Under the pieces are notes generated by a model. It was given only the letters and a program-made list of their open reading frames with translations, ran no database searches and was not told the origin of the DNA. From NCBI RefSeq assembly GCF_932526225.1, contig NC_064037.1, positions 8,724,203 to 8,788,202 of the forward strand: a DNA stretch of 64,000 nt, in the 5' to 3' direction. A program made the translations under genes and the position numbers. This document shows positions 26,981 to 39,692 of this stretch, in pieces. Each line of letters opens with the position of its first letter. Position 1 is the first letter of the stretch. The DNA is from Nematostella vectensis. Lineage: Eukaryota; Cnidaria; Anthozoa; Actiniaria; Edwardsiidae.

Positions 26981-27262
26981 CTCCCAGCGTTTTGAAACTC
27001 AAAATTGTAAAACTCTTCTCATTGTTCTCAATAAAAGTTATGGGAAGGAGACCTGACGGAGCCTTCATAGGAAAGCGCAATAGCATATATAACTTGGCAA
27101 GATATGATAACGAAAAAAATACAAATAAAATATAATAATAAAAAGTTATGAAATCATAATGAATAATATGAAAAGTCCTAGCATTCTCGCTTTCTGCACG
27201 GCCCCTGCCCTATGCATGACGGGTCGATAGAAGAACACCGACAACATAGAAAACTCTGCACA

Positions 27263-28306
27263 TACCGTATCCACTCGAATATGCACCCGGCGCGTATCGA
27301 ATTTCGACTCTCAGACGGGGTGCTTATTCGGGGTAGGCGCTTTTATGAGGAAAGCGCTTATTTAAAACGCAGTAGCTATATGCCCGACAGTCGGGAAAGG
27401 TCCTCGATGGAAACTCGATGGACTAAATGCCCAACACTTTTCAATTTATTGAAATAAGCTCCTAAATTTTCAGCCTAGTGAGTTTAAATTACCCAATATT
27501 TGTTTAGAAAGGGCAAGCGATTCTGAATGCTTGTATACACCATAAAATTGACATTTAAGTGACACTTGAATTTTATCTGCTACAATAACACAGTCGGAAA
27601 GGTGTTAAGAGTGTATACAAGCAAGATTCAACTCCAACAAAAAGCTCAATTCAGATCAGCTGTACCTTTCCAAACTAATATAGAATACTTTGAACTCACA
27701 ATGTTGACAATTTATCGTAATATTTTAGCGAATTGAGAACTGGCGACATTTAGCAGCATGTTAGAAAATTCCGAAGTGTCACTAAAATTACGATTTTATA
27801 GTGTACACAGACAACAGAACAGGGGCGTAGCCAGGGGGTGGCCAAGGGGGCCCGCCCCCCTCCCCTTCTAGAAGCCAAAAATACAGTAAATGTATTAGAC
27901 ATTGTCTGAAACACAGGAGAAAATGCCTTGAAAGGGCCTTGCCGCAGCAGAAAACATTCAATACCGACCCCAAAGCTCAACTCAGATTGACTTGCCCTTT
28001 TCTCTACAAGTATAGAATGCTTTGAACTCAGTAGGTCCACATTTTACTGGGTTATTTGAATAAAAAAAAGCCCAATGTTTTTATTCATTTAATATCAATT
28101 TTATACTACTACAACAGTTTCTTTTTTCTATCATTATTACAACTTGAGAAAGCTTTTTCAATCAACTTTTAATTTTTCTTTCTTGTCCTGAGGCTATGTA
28201 CTCCAGTGCTTTCTTACTACATGTATGATAGTCATTTACTCAGTTACATAAAACCTGGGGGGGGAGGGGGCGCTCGGGGGAGGCGCTTATTCGAATAACT
28301 ACGGTA
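27263..28306. mobile_element. Inverted-repeat element with internal duplications
   Basis: The left end begins TACCGTATCCACTCGAATA and the right end, read inwards, begins TACCGTAGTTATTCGAATA, both leading into G+C-rich sequence about cells of 'gcgcttatt'. Two internal segments (about 27645-27705 and 27970-28040) resemble each other: AGCTCAATTCAGAT / AGCTCAACTCAGAT, then TATAGAATACTTTGAACTCA / TATAGAATGCTTTGAACTCA. A GGGGCGTAGCCAGGGGG end of another short element lies at about 27822. No coding capacity was seen. Confidence 0.5.
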
Positions 28307-28771
28307 CTGAACATATAATTCCGTAGATAATGGTAATGATGATAGTAATGATGATGGTAAGGTTGATGATGTCGATTATGGCGATGGTGGTGATAATAAT
28401 GATGATGCTAGATTTAGTATAAAAAGTACTAAAGAAAATAGTGCTCACAAGGAAACATAAATCAATTCTATTTCGATTTGTCGAAGGTCTGAATTATTTA
28501 GGTAAAATACAGTAAACAAATAAGTAACGTCAGGAAGGAATGTTCACATCATATTCACATCAAAACACGAGCCCGCGATGCCCACCCTTGTCTGATCAGC
28601 AAACTGTACCATACAGCGCCTGGCCTTGCAGAAGATGGCGACGATCACTTGAAGATATCACTCTATCCATGGTCCATTTTCTCCTTCTTTTCGACTTTCT
28701 GCATCCTGGTTATGTGACAAGCAACAACCTCTACACCTCCTACAACTCTTTTGGTATTACACGCTTCTCGA

Positions 28772-31700
28772 ATGCTGCGTTTTTCGCGAAAATCGTCAGG
28801 TAAACTTTTGACTCAGAATTCGTGTTTTGCTTCTTTCCTGTGGAATTGAAGTGATTGATTGCTGAATCGGCGCCTTCTTTGCTAGTGAGATCTTCTTTAT
28901 TGGTTCAGATGGTCATATTTCAGTATTTGTAAGCTTTTGATAAGTGATTTCTCCCTGGAAACGTAAAGGTGTAATCAGCAACATCGAACTGAGATGGACA
29001 GAAAAAAATCCCCGTGAAATGTGATGAAAAAATGAAAAGGATTTGCAGACAAGTTAGTTAATTTTTAGGATATATTTGGTTAATTAGATAATTATAAAGT
29101 TTTTGTGCTCTTTGTTTTATACTGGATATGAGTACTATAGAAAGAGTAAATCTAGGGGTGCCTGAAGGCCGATCATTTTTCAGATTTCTTATCAGAAAAA
29201 GAGAAGCTGAAATAAGTTGTCAACATATTTACAATGTACCGTCGATGAATTTAAATTATTCCTTTACCGATTCCTAATTAGAAGAGGGCAAAAAGGATTT
29301 GAAATGGGTTTAATAGAACTATCAAGTATTTCGCTTTGGCTGAATTGTCACTGTTTTATTATAATCAAGAGCTGTTTACAAGCTTCAAAATATTGTAGCA
29401 TCACAGCACAGAAACATTACAAATATTGTTGGGGCACAGCCATGGACCTACTGGTCGTTTTTTATTATACATTTTAAGACTATTGGGAGGGGAGCACATG
29501 CCTGTAGTGTCTCACCTGCTGCTACCCCAATGTTATTTCTGGTCTGATGTGATTAACGAATTGGATAACCCACACATATGCAATTTTGTTCAATTGAAAT
29601 GTACATTGATTTTGAAAGTACATTTTAATGGCAGTTTTATCATATGTCAACCATCCACTGTATTTCTTGCTAAATTTGACCTCAGACTTTTTTTAAAATG
29701 TTTTCTTTGTTTGTTGTTTTTAGAAAAAGAAAACAAAAAGAAAATTTCTAAAAAGAAAGCAGAGAAAGTTGCACCAAACAAGGGCAAAAGCTCCAAAGGA
29801 AAAGATTCACCTAAAAACAAGACTACACCAGAACCCTGGGATGAAGAGGAAGAGGAAGAAAACCCTGGACTTATTGGAGGTAAAATTTGATTAAACTTTT
29901 AATGCATTTCCAACAAATTAAATGCAGTTATGTGTCTAGAATAAAAGGCCTTATAATTCACATGCTATTTTGTAATGGTGGTCAAATGGAAACAACAGCA
30001 AAAACACAAAACACAACAAGAGCAACAATGAAGTAAAATGTTTCTTTCTTTTGTTGAAAGAATAGATTTTTTAATTATCAAATTTGACATTTTAGCTTAC
30101 TTACATATACTAACTAGACAACATTTAGGTAGAAACAGTGCAATGCAAACAAGTGTGGCCAACTTGGCAGTTTTGTAAAGTACGCCTGTAACAATGCAAG
30201 AAACGTGCTATCAGATTGACATGGACTTCAGTAGCCAACCAAGAAATGCTTAAGTGTGCTTCAGAACACGGTGTAAAGCTTCTTGTTTTTGGGTTCATGT
30301 CAACAAAAAGTGTTATTCTCACATGCTTATTAGATAACTTTCTTAAAACTTTGTCTCGGTGGCCATGGTAGTGTGCGTTGCACCAATAACACATAATATG
30401 AGGGTTCAAAGGCATACCACTCATTTAATAATAAATGCTTTGTTATCCTTGTTTAATCAATATTTTAGTTCAGCGATGCAGGAAGCTACTGGCATCTTGT
30501 CCAAAGAGAACAGGTTCTGCCAAGGTATGTTATACAAGTAACTAATGTTAGTAAGAACATTAACTTAAAATGATCTTCAGTTATTTATTTAAAGAATGAT
30601 GTCAGAAATACCATTCTTTTTATCTTTTTTTTATACCATTCTTTTTATCTTCTTTTTACACTTTTGCTGATAATCATCACCATATATAACTATAGCCAAA
30701 ATCAATGTGGAAGAAAACAGTTCCAGCATTTTAAATAATTATTAATAGAAATATCTCAGGAGATGGACTTTTTTTCTTTTCCACAGTGTGCTGCAACATT
30801 CAAGAGAAAATCACGTCTCTCCAAAAATCTCTCAGAAGTGCTTGTAGATGATAGCGTCCTACCTTACTTTATGGAGTACATGCAAGATCAGAATGCAATA
30901 AACTTGCTCAACTTCTGGCTTACTGCAGAGACCTTCAGATTATCAACAATCAACCGTCTCAAAATTAATTCTTTGTCACGATTAAAATCCACAAAACATG
31001 AGGAGGGTTTGGTCAATGGTGGAGACCAGTATGATGGCAAAATATCTCCGAATTTATTACTGGATCATCCTGTCCAAGGTTCTGATTCAAGAGATAGGAT
31101 TTTGAGCGACAGTAGCACAGAAAGTGAATTTGGATGTTTTACGCAGTTCAATGGCCCTTCCGGTAGCACTGCAACAAACTTGCTGGCGCAACTAGACATT
31201 GGATCTGTTCTGTTCTGTGATAATTGCTCAAGCATAATAGATAAAAGATCTAAGGTCTGTAGTGTGTGTGGGAAAAATGTGTCTCCAGACTATGGAAATG
31301 ATGAAGACAATGAGCTGGATTTGTTTGCTCAAAGCAGACATTCTATGAAGGGTGGTTTGTTCCCAATCTCAGATCAAAACCCTACAAGCTGTACAGATGG
31401 ACAGGATGATACATTTACAACAGACAAAAATAAGATACTATCAGACTCTAAGCATGACCAGAGAAAAGTAACTTTTGATTTAAAACCTGACTTTGAGAAT
31501 GAAGAGCGTGAGTTTTGTCGCAGAAGGACGAGAAGTATTGTGATTGACGCTGTCAGCATATACTCCAAGTATATCTCACTGGAAGCTACTCATCCATTTG
31601 GTCTGGATGAACCGCTCCGAAGACAAGTCGAAGGTTTGTTTGGACTTGATTTGCATTTCTTATGTGTATTTTCCATGTTGTTGCCCTGATTGCATGAAAC

Positions 31701-34700
31701 AGTTTAAGGAACTAAGCACTTTTTTTACTCATTGAGAGTTACATACAATTGAGGTAATTATATGGGTAAACATTCTAGAAATATTCCTGTATGTGAATTC
31801 CTGTAAAAAAGTGATCAATAAATGTTTTTTTTGTTTTTTGTATCTCTTTTGTCCATTGCAGCCAACATATGCAGTGAAGATGGAAAGATTGACCCAGAAT
31901 GCTTTGTGCCAGCTCAGAAATTTGCCTTCAGGGTCATGGAACGAATGTGAGTACTAATAAAGGGCAAGAGACCATGATGTAAGAGAACAAATCCCCGTGG
32001 CCCATGATGTCGTCTGTGAAAGCTATTTTTAGATTGCATAAGCTTGTCAGTCATAGCATCCATATATGGTGCCATATTTGGTTATGGGCACCTCGTGAGC
32101 TAGTACATTTTCACAACAAACTTTTTTCCCTCTGCACTTCTTTACTTTGTTCGCTACCTGTTTTTTTATCTTTTTAGCTGCTCCTTGTAGCTCCATGATC
32201 ACAATGCTCTAATCGTAGGATGGTGTCCTGGTATCTGTTAAGTTATCTAAATGTTATATAAATAATTGAAAGGGAAGATGTCAGGGAGAGGGCGAATTTG
32301 GAGTTCATTCAAGATGCATCAGGCTGACTTCTTTTTCTCTGAAATTTGGTGAGATAGAATACCTAGACATTTTCAGAGTCTAAATTATGTATTTTAATAC
32401 AAGAAGGCCTTTTTTTCTTTGATTTACGATATTTTTAGATGAATGAACTTCAATTCTTCACACAAATGTTCAGAAATCATGTCACTTAAGAAACCCTTGT
32501 CACTGGGAAAAGATTTACTTCATCATAAAGACTTTCAAGCTTTTATTTGTGAAATATCTGTTTTAATAACCACAATATCGGTGTGAATATAATGGTATTA
32601 AGTTCTGGATGTATCTTTTTCATTAAAAAGGAATTGGAAGATAATTGTGTGTTGTAAACACAGATTTATGATTGATTGTTGTTTCCTTCTAATTTGCGAA
32701 TCAGTGCTGAGGAAACTTTTACTGAGAAAGTTAATCCCCGCGCCTAAAATCAAGCACTCTCTGCATTTCAGTGTCTTTAATGTCCAAGAAATGGTTGATT
32801 GGATCCAGCGTACTGTATGAAAGATAATTTTCGCTAAAAAGGAAGGTATTTTCAGTAAAAAAGATTTCCATAACAGCCTTTGCCGGTTCACATAACTCAA
32901 GATGTGATCACGTGTAAGATTCTTGTTGCTAGGATACGTGAGCGCAAGCCAATCAGAGGCATTTCTAAAAATAACTGCTTGAATTAAAAATAGCTTTCAC
33001 TGATGACATCATTGAAATATACCCTAATATGGGGGATTCGTTCTCTTACATCATGGTCTCTTGTAAAGGGTCAAGGGACCCCAACCCCTTAGCCCCAACC
33101 CCTGCTTTGACTCTGTCATGTTAGGTTGAGGGGGAGGTAGCCAAATTCTCCCTTTAATAAACACTGGATTAACCCTGTTGAGAGTGATGTTGGTACTGTT
33201 GATGATGAAGGCATGAATGATAGTTTTTTAGTAGCTCAGAGGTGACCTTTTGTTAGGAAACTGAGTTGTTAGGAAACCATTCACTAGGCAACTGACCCAA
33301 ACATTTGCCTAATGGCACTCATCAATGGTTACTTAATGATTCCTAATGATTCCACTAGAATCCTATATTTTCTTAAACTTTCTCTTAAACTGTCTTTGAA
33401 ACCGTTTATGATTTAAAAAACAAAAATCCAAAGAAAATCCTCTTTGTAACCTCTCAAGTTGTAAACACTAGTGTCTACTTGCACGAGAAGGAGCAAAATG
33501 TAACTCCCTGTCTGAGAAATGTTCCTATTTTTATAAGTTATAGCATGGCACGAGGGGAATTTAGTGATTACATGTAGATAGAGATTTAGAAGACAAAGGA
33601 TTCTTTTGTCTTTTTCTAAATTTCCCTCATTATTAATGCATGAGGGAAATTTAGAAACTAAATCTCCCTCATCATTAATGCATGAGGGAAATTTAGAACC
33701 ATCTATCGTTTTCGAGGGAATTTCGCTAGTAATCGTCCCTCCGAAAACAAAAGATTCCGAGGTGATCATGGTATTTTATAATATTAGCAAGCTTCTGTTG
33801 TTATTTATTATAATAAAAATCTCTTGTTTGTTTGTTTGTTGAATAATAATTCAGTTTATTATTTAGTTTATGAATAATTGAGTTTAATAGTTTGAGTAGT
33901 TATGGTATATTGACTGTTTGGGTGCTAAGATGAGCTGAGTAAAAAATACAAATGTTGACCATGTGTTTATCATTACTAGGTACTTTCCAGCATTTTCCCA
34001 GAGCTCTTGGTACTGCAAACACCAGATAGACATGCTCACAAGTGGCTCAGTCTTTCTTTCTGATATCATGTACAATGAGCATGCAGTGTTCTATTTCATG
34101 GAGGTGTGTATTTTATATAATAGAGTGACATGTATATATGTATACACAGTGCCATATACTGTAGTAGAGTACTCCTCGGTGTTAACACATCGACCCACTG
34201 TTGGTTAAGCACAATCACTTTATTTGTTTGGTTTGATGGACTATGTGCTAATTCCCAAATAAAAAAAATTGGATTCTGGAAGGTCATGCAACAACCATTA
34301 TGTGTGGCTAATCCCCCCCCTCCCCCACCCAGTTATCTTTATTTCCCTTGTATCATGACCCCCCTTTACTTTTTCAAGATGTCTTTAACAACCTTGTGTA
34401 TAAGTAAAAGTGCACTGTCATAAAGTCCACAAAAACACCATAACTTTTTATCAAATTTTGAATTTTATTTTATTTATTCTCTATATTATAACATCTCTCT
34501 TTTTTAAGATTGCTTTGCCTACTTTGATCACCTGGCATTTGTCCTCTTAGGATATAATTCCTGTTTTTTCTTTCTTTATTAAAACCTTTCTGTGACATTT
34601 TATCTTCTTCCACTGCAGTTTTTAGAGCAAGAAGGTGTGCGCCACATGCTGGAGTTCTGGTTAACAGCTGATAATTTTCAGTCAATGTTGAAAACAAAGA

Positions 34701-37700
34701 TGGATAATGGTAGCTACAATGCCAGCCAAGCTCTAGATGATGCCATGATCATTTATGAGAGGTAACATCAATGCATGTCTGTTTATTTATGTTTACATGT
34801 GTAAGAGCCAAAAACACAATATGCAGGAGAAGTAACTGCTTTTGTTGTGCTGTAGGTACTTCTCAATGCAGGCGAGTCTGCCTCTCGGGTTCGATGATGT
34901 CACCAGAATACATATTGAGAACAGTATATGCCGAGAGGGTGGGCCACTCCCAGAATGCTTTGCTATACCTATGGAACATATCCTATGCTTGTTGGAGGAG
35001 GTGGGTCACTCCCTCATATTATTTTTTTTTTGTCCCCTTGCTCTTCTAACAAAACAATTGAACTGTTTGTGGCAAAGAAAGTTTTGTTACCATGTATTAC
35101 AGGGCATTTCTTAAATGATATGTACTTTAAACTTTTAAAATTGTCAAATAGCTTGTCGAAAATATATTTTGTTCATGGTTGTGGTCATTATTTGACCCTA
35201 TTTTTGTTTCTTCTGTTTCAAGGTTTTCTTCCCTAGTTTCTTACAAAGTGAAATTTATTTCCAATATCTGAGCGAGCGACTGAACTCTGTTTCTGACTAC
35301 CCCCCTCTTCATGCGCCAGTTATGGGTGGGGCCAAGCCTGAGGCTAAACTGAGTGTGGATGAGACAACACACCTTGTGGCGTCATCTGAACTGGACCTGT
35401 CCGAGAATCCAGACGCAATTTGGCATAGACCAAACAAGGGGTAAAAGACACTTGAGTTCTGTACCCATGCTTTTTGGATAAGCGATTTAATTTTTTTGTA
35501 AACAGGCTTTATGAGAGCGGCCCACAAAGTATACTGGGTCTCTGAAGAATTCCTTGATCAGTGGAACCTCGATTTTACAATGACGTTCCTTTCTCCCGGC
35601 GGAAATACAGTAAAATGTACGAGAAATTACCTCGAGCTAACGATATTGGATACAACGATATTCTCGATTTTACGTTACAAATCCTTCTCCCAAGCGTAAT
35701 TTTGACCTCGATATAACGATCTTACTGATTCTGTCTATCAACAAAAAGAGAAAATCTCAAGACAACACACACGTCAGGCTCCTTACCCAAGGTGCGTTCG
35801 CACCCTACCCCTCCCCCCTCCACAACGGTGAAAATTCCACTTCCGTTTTGCTATTTGTAGACACTCTGATGTGTCATCAATCTAAAAGTCACTTTTTTGT
35901 AGCCAAATCCGATGATAAACATCCCGTGGAAATACTGCAATGACATTATAGCAATTCTCAATACATCGCGACCCTTCGCTTTGACATTCTAACGGTGATT
36001 TTGGTTAGTTCGCGAGCGTCAATCATCCGCGTTTCCGTAACGATCAAGGTAGACTTTCTCAAAGTCGTGTCGCTCGGTCGCTTAGCGACCTCATCTCGCT
36101 TCGCTCGCTGATTTAATCTCGCTTCGCTGGATTACTGACTCTGAGGTTGACTTGGAGCATGTCTACGATCAAGGCAGACTTCATTCGTCTCGTGTATCGA
36201 AAGTTGTAGTCGACTTTACTCAGGGCCCGAGAGCCACATTTGACAACACGGTCTAGAAACGCAATAGTTCAGTTCTCATAAAAGGGTATAAAATATATAA
36301 CAAAACATTCAAGGTTCAAGTTTTGCCAGTCATCTCACAAAGAAAGCCTCGAAACTCTTCCTTCAAGATTGTCATGCAAGTAAACAAACGGCCACGGTTA
36401 TCGGCGATAATTTAATCTTCTTCAGATAATATATGATTTTGCGACCTGCTAATTAGATCATCACTTGCTGTATTTCCTGTGAATCTTTTGCCTTCACTGT
36501 TTGTGCCTTTGAAGCAATTTCAGCTGATCATTTGAGCCAAACCGACTACGCGCGTCGATTCTCAATCGACTGCGAAACTGCGATCGTTATGGAAACGCGA
36601 GTGATTGACGTCCTTGAACTAACCAAAAGCACTGTTAGAATGTCAAGGTGAAGGGTCGCGATGTATTGAGAATCGCTTTAAATAAATCCTGATTCTAAAT
36701 TCTGATTTTATCAGAAAACTCACTCCTCACCACCCCCCCCCCCCCCCCCCCCACCCTCGGAAAACATTTGGTCCACTTTTTCAGATTTCGCACTCCCCAA
36801 GAAAAATCCTGGGTACGGGCCTGCACGTACAGTACCTCGCTACAACGATATTTTCAATGGATTTTCCTTTATATCGTAAAATCGAGGACCTTTCTAACTA
36901 TACCTCGATTTTACGATACATTTTCGTAAAATCCAGGTTCCACTGGAACTCAAGTTTAGAAACAGCTTGTAACTAAACAGCCCAGCTAGTCTATGGCTGA
37001 ATACCGTGTGTCATTGCGTTTTTTCGATGCCATTTATGATCTCACATGACTAATGCAATTGTATTCTCCAGGCCTCTGTCTCTTGGTCGTGTCAATGAAT
37101 TCGGGATTTTCGAGCCGATATTCGAGCCTGACCCAGACAGCGGAAACAACATGTCAACAGGTATGCTGAAAAAAGTGCCATTCTAATTTGGAAAATGCCA
37201 TGCTAATCTGGAAACTTTGAACAGGGGCTTATCAGTTCTTATCAATAACATGACTTCTTCTGCTGATAGCACAATAAACAGATCCCTAGAAATAGATTGG
37301 TCAGCCCATTGCAGCGGCAGTCTATTAATAGGACACATCCGGGAAATCACGAAGCCTCTCATTGGCCAGAAATGAACACTTGTACAGAATTTTGATTGCA
37401 AATGTTTTCTGACAATTGTTATTGGTGGAATGAAGGTAGCAGTGTAAGCTCCAAAACACTGCTTAAATTTTCCAAATTAGAATGGCACTTTGTTCCTGGT
37501 AACTCAAGCCTCTAGAGTGTCAAAACGCAACTTGTTCTTTGTGTATTGTGTTAGCATGTCTTGTGTTGATAATGGTCTTTCCATTTCATTAAGATACACC
37601 TGTTGTCAGTGCAAACGGCAAGTGTCAATTGTCAAATAGCAGTTCTGCTATCAAAAATACCATGGAGACCGTCAAATTTCTACTGAATGTACGAAAATAT

Positions 37701-38205
37701 GGATATCCTCTACGATTATATTACTTATCATCTTTATTCTTACAAATAATTATACCCATAAGCAGTAATTGGTCTAAGAACCGCCATTTGCCAATTGCCA
37801 TTTGCCCTGGCAACGTTTATTGAAATGGGTGTATATTCATCGACACGGGTTGTAAAAGACTCTTTCCTGTCTTTTCTTGCAGCTGCAAAACTCGGTAAAG
37901 CGATGCGCAAACTCGTATCAGGAGGTGAAGACAAGGTTTGTTAAACTTTACGTATTCCCCTCATTGGTTGACAACCTCACTTGACTTAAAAGCTTCGTTT
38001 TCATTGGCTGAACATGCACACGTGACCGTTCATTTCTGTTATATCTCATTGGTCTAAAACAAATTTAAATGGGTGCTCAAGGGTTCCATGATGTGCACAA
38101 ATGCGTTCTTTTTCCTTGTAGGCTAAGGAAGAAATGGCGTGGAAAATTGCGAAGATGATGATTGAAGACGTCAGGAAAGAGCAATTGAAGGGAAAAGCTT
38201 CATGA
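28772..38205 (+). CDS. AKAP10: A-kinase anchor protein 10 (D-AKAP2), two RGS domains
   Basis: AKAP10 tethers protein kinase A regulatory subunits and carries two RGS-type domains linked to Rab-dependent membrane traffic. Exons: 28772-28799, 29724-29879, 30469-30524, 30787-31633, 31862-31946, 33980-34103, 34619-34761, 34856-35000, 35223-35440, 37072-37160, optionally 37594-37617, 37883-37935, 38122-38205. All phases agree, giving about 675 residues without the optional exon (human protein about 660). RGS1 starts near residue 90 (SEVLVDDSVLPYFMEYM) and is split by a long acidic insert. RGS2 includes EFWLTADNFQ, IENSICREGGPLP and QSEIYFQYL. The C-terminal EEMAWKIAKMMIEDV is the PKA-binding amphipathic helix. 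The start was chosen because ATG at 28772 gives a basic MLRFSRKSS start in the right phase. The human C-terminal PDZ ligand is not conserved; this one ends KGKAS. Confidence 0.92.
31965..33063. mobile_element. 1.1-kb TIR element in AKAP10 intron 5
   Basis: The ends begin CAAGAGACCATGATGTAAGA in both inward directions, with ~28-bp near-perfect inverted repeats running to AATCCCC. Both sides are flanked by TAAAGGG (31958-31964 and 33064-33070), a 7-bp direct repeat that looks like a target-site duplication. No transposase frame is present, so it is non-autonomous. Confidence 0.8.
33619..33697. repeat. Tandem palindromes
   Basis: Two head-to-tail copies of a palindrome built from TTTCCCTCAT, an ATTAATG centre and ATGAGGGAAATTTAGAA. 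Each copy can fold into a stem of about ten base pairs. Located in AKAP10 intron 5. Confidence 0.7.
35559..36945. mobile_element. CAGTGGAACCT inverted-repeat element in AKAP10 intron
   Basis: The ends are CAGTGGAACCTCGATTTTAC (35559-35578) and its inverted partner at 36926-36945 with one difference. Related subterminal strings (CGATTTTAC, CGATATT) recur near both ends. The termini resemble those of mariner/pogo-like elements, but I see no TA duplication and no transposase. A second inverted-repeat element and a truncated CAGGCCCG-family end (36808-36823) lie inside it, so it is a nested composite. Confidence 0.7.
35951..36676. mobile_element. Nested TIR element within the 35.6-kb element
   Basis: An arm of roughly 90 bp beginning GCAATTCTCAATACATCGCG at 35951 recurs inverted, ending at 36676, with about 90% identity (shared blocks GACATTCTAAC and TTTTGGTTAGTTC). 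The interior contains short TCGCTTCGCT repeats near 36090-36130. No protein frame was seen. Confidence 0.75.
37172..37491. mobile_element. 320-bp MITE in AKAP10 intron
   Basis: Perfect 25-bp inverted repeats beginning AAAGTGCCATTCTAATTTGG lie at 37172-37196 and 37467-37491. The interior has no coding capacity. The element starts 12 bp after the exon end at 37160, so it sits almost on the splice donor. Confidence 0.82.
37594..37617 (+). CDS. AKAP10: Possible AKAP10 24-nt microexon with GC donor
   Basis: A segment preceded by TTTCATTAAG and followed by GCAAGT would add eight codons (DTPVVSAN) and keep phase 1 on both sides. The GC-AG donor type is rare but matches its consensus. Skipping it also leaves an intact frame, so it could be an alternative exon or chance. 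Confidence 0.35.
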
Positions 38206-38710
38206 TTCAGCTCTTGATTAACAGCTCATCTGAACACTTAGCATGTAAGCATCGTGAGCTCATCTAAACAATAAGCATGCAAACGGCATGAGGTCATCTG
38301 AACACTTATCATTCAAGCAACTGATAAAATATGACCATGTGGCAAGAGCAACCCCAGGAGCTGTAACAATCTTGTCTTTTCTTCATTGTGAAAAGCTTGC
38401 ATTTAGCTACTTGGCTTTGGTAACTAATTTGACTAATGGTGCTTTTACATGTGAGTGACATATGGGCGGATAGGTAGAACCAAATCGAAACCAAAATAAC
38501 CACATTTATCCATCCCTTCTTTTTGTCAGGACCGTGATAGACCTTGAAATATTGCAGAATGGCAGAACACCGAGACATTGTAAACAGCTTTGAAACAATA
38601 TAATGACTCCATTTCTGTTTTCCTGGTTTTCCTGTTTGAGGCAATGAGTCGCCATTTTTTGAACGCATGAAGTGGTAGGGTTATAGATCAAACTACAACT
38701 TGTACAGGCA

Positions 38711-38716
38711 AATAAA
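38711..38716 (+). terminator. AKAP10 polyadenylation signal
   Basis: AATAAA lies about 505 bp after the AKAP10 stop codon and is followed by AT-rich sequence. It is the best-placed hexamer for 3' end formation. Confidence 0.5.
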
Positions 38717-39692
38717 TACGTTATAAAATAATTTAAAAAAAAACGTCATTGTGTTGTGTCTGTACTAACTAAAAGTGAGGGGGAGAAGTGAATAGACAGA
38801 AATTGGAAAATGAAAATAAATACGCTTTTGTTTAAGGCTCGATTTCCAGCTTGTTGCTGTCCGCCTGCAGTACGTTTGACCTAGCGACGGCTGGAAATAG
38901 AGCCTACTTTTGTGTTTGCTCGCAACAAATTTTGGACTTCCATTTATGTGTCGTGGCATGATTGACCTTTTTCCAATTGTCCTTTTTTCCTGGCCCACCC
39001 CAGAGCTTCGAACAGAGGGGCACGGTACTTGGTGTACCCAACCCCCATCTAATTTATAAGGACAAGACCAGTAGGATTTGATTTGTTTATTTGCCATATT
39101 AATGATTATTATCAGATACATATATTCTTATTACAATTGGTAGGAGGACTAGACAAACCCTAACAGGCTTTTCAAGTAGTCCACCTTTCTAAAAGGATCA
39201 TATATTTTCAGTAAAGGATGTTGCTGTGTTCCCAATATTTTCTTACTGTTTCTGTATCGCCCAAATAATTCAAGGCCTGCTACTGCTCTTCTTATACTGG
39301 GCCGTGAGTATCAGAGTAAACTTTTTTTGTTTTATAAGAACGCCCAACCTGAGATTTTACCTAATTCTAAGAACATGCAGATGCTCAAAAACAATTCAAA
39401 ATCATCAGAGTGAAAGAGAATGTAGAATTAATGTGTGTTATTCGACTTGAAATACTTATTATGTGTATCTCTCCTGCTGTTCCATTTTTGGTTTATAATA
39501 TATATTATATTCAAAATGTGATGTCACTGAAATTTAATGGGGGGGTGTCATGATAAGAGCTTTGCAATATAGTGCAGAAAAATGGTGCAGAATTGTTCAA
39601 ATTAATAGTAGGGTTATGAAATTTGGCAGGATGATAGATGTTTGCGCCACGATAAATTCTAGATATGATGCCACGCCCAAAAACAAATACTT

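Larger units (their letters stand above)
26672..28771. other. Intergenic DNA upstream of AKAP10
   Basis: No supported exon. It contains the palindrome at 26920 and the inverted-repeat element at 27263 (listed separately), and a GAT-rich microsatellite at about 28325-28412. The AKAP10 promoter is expected in the last few hundred bases, but I see no decisive promoter motif. Confidence 0.5.
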
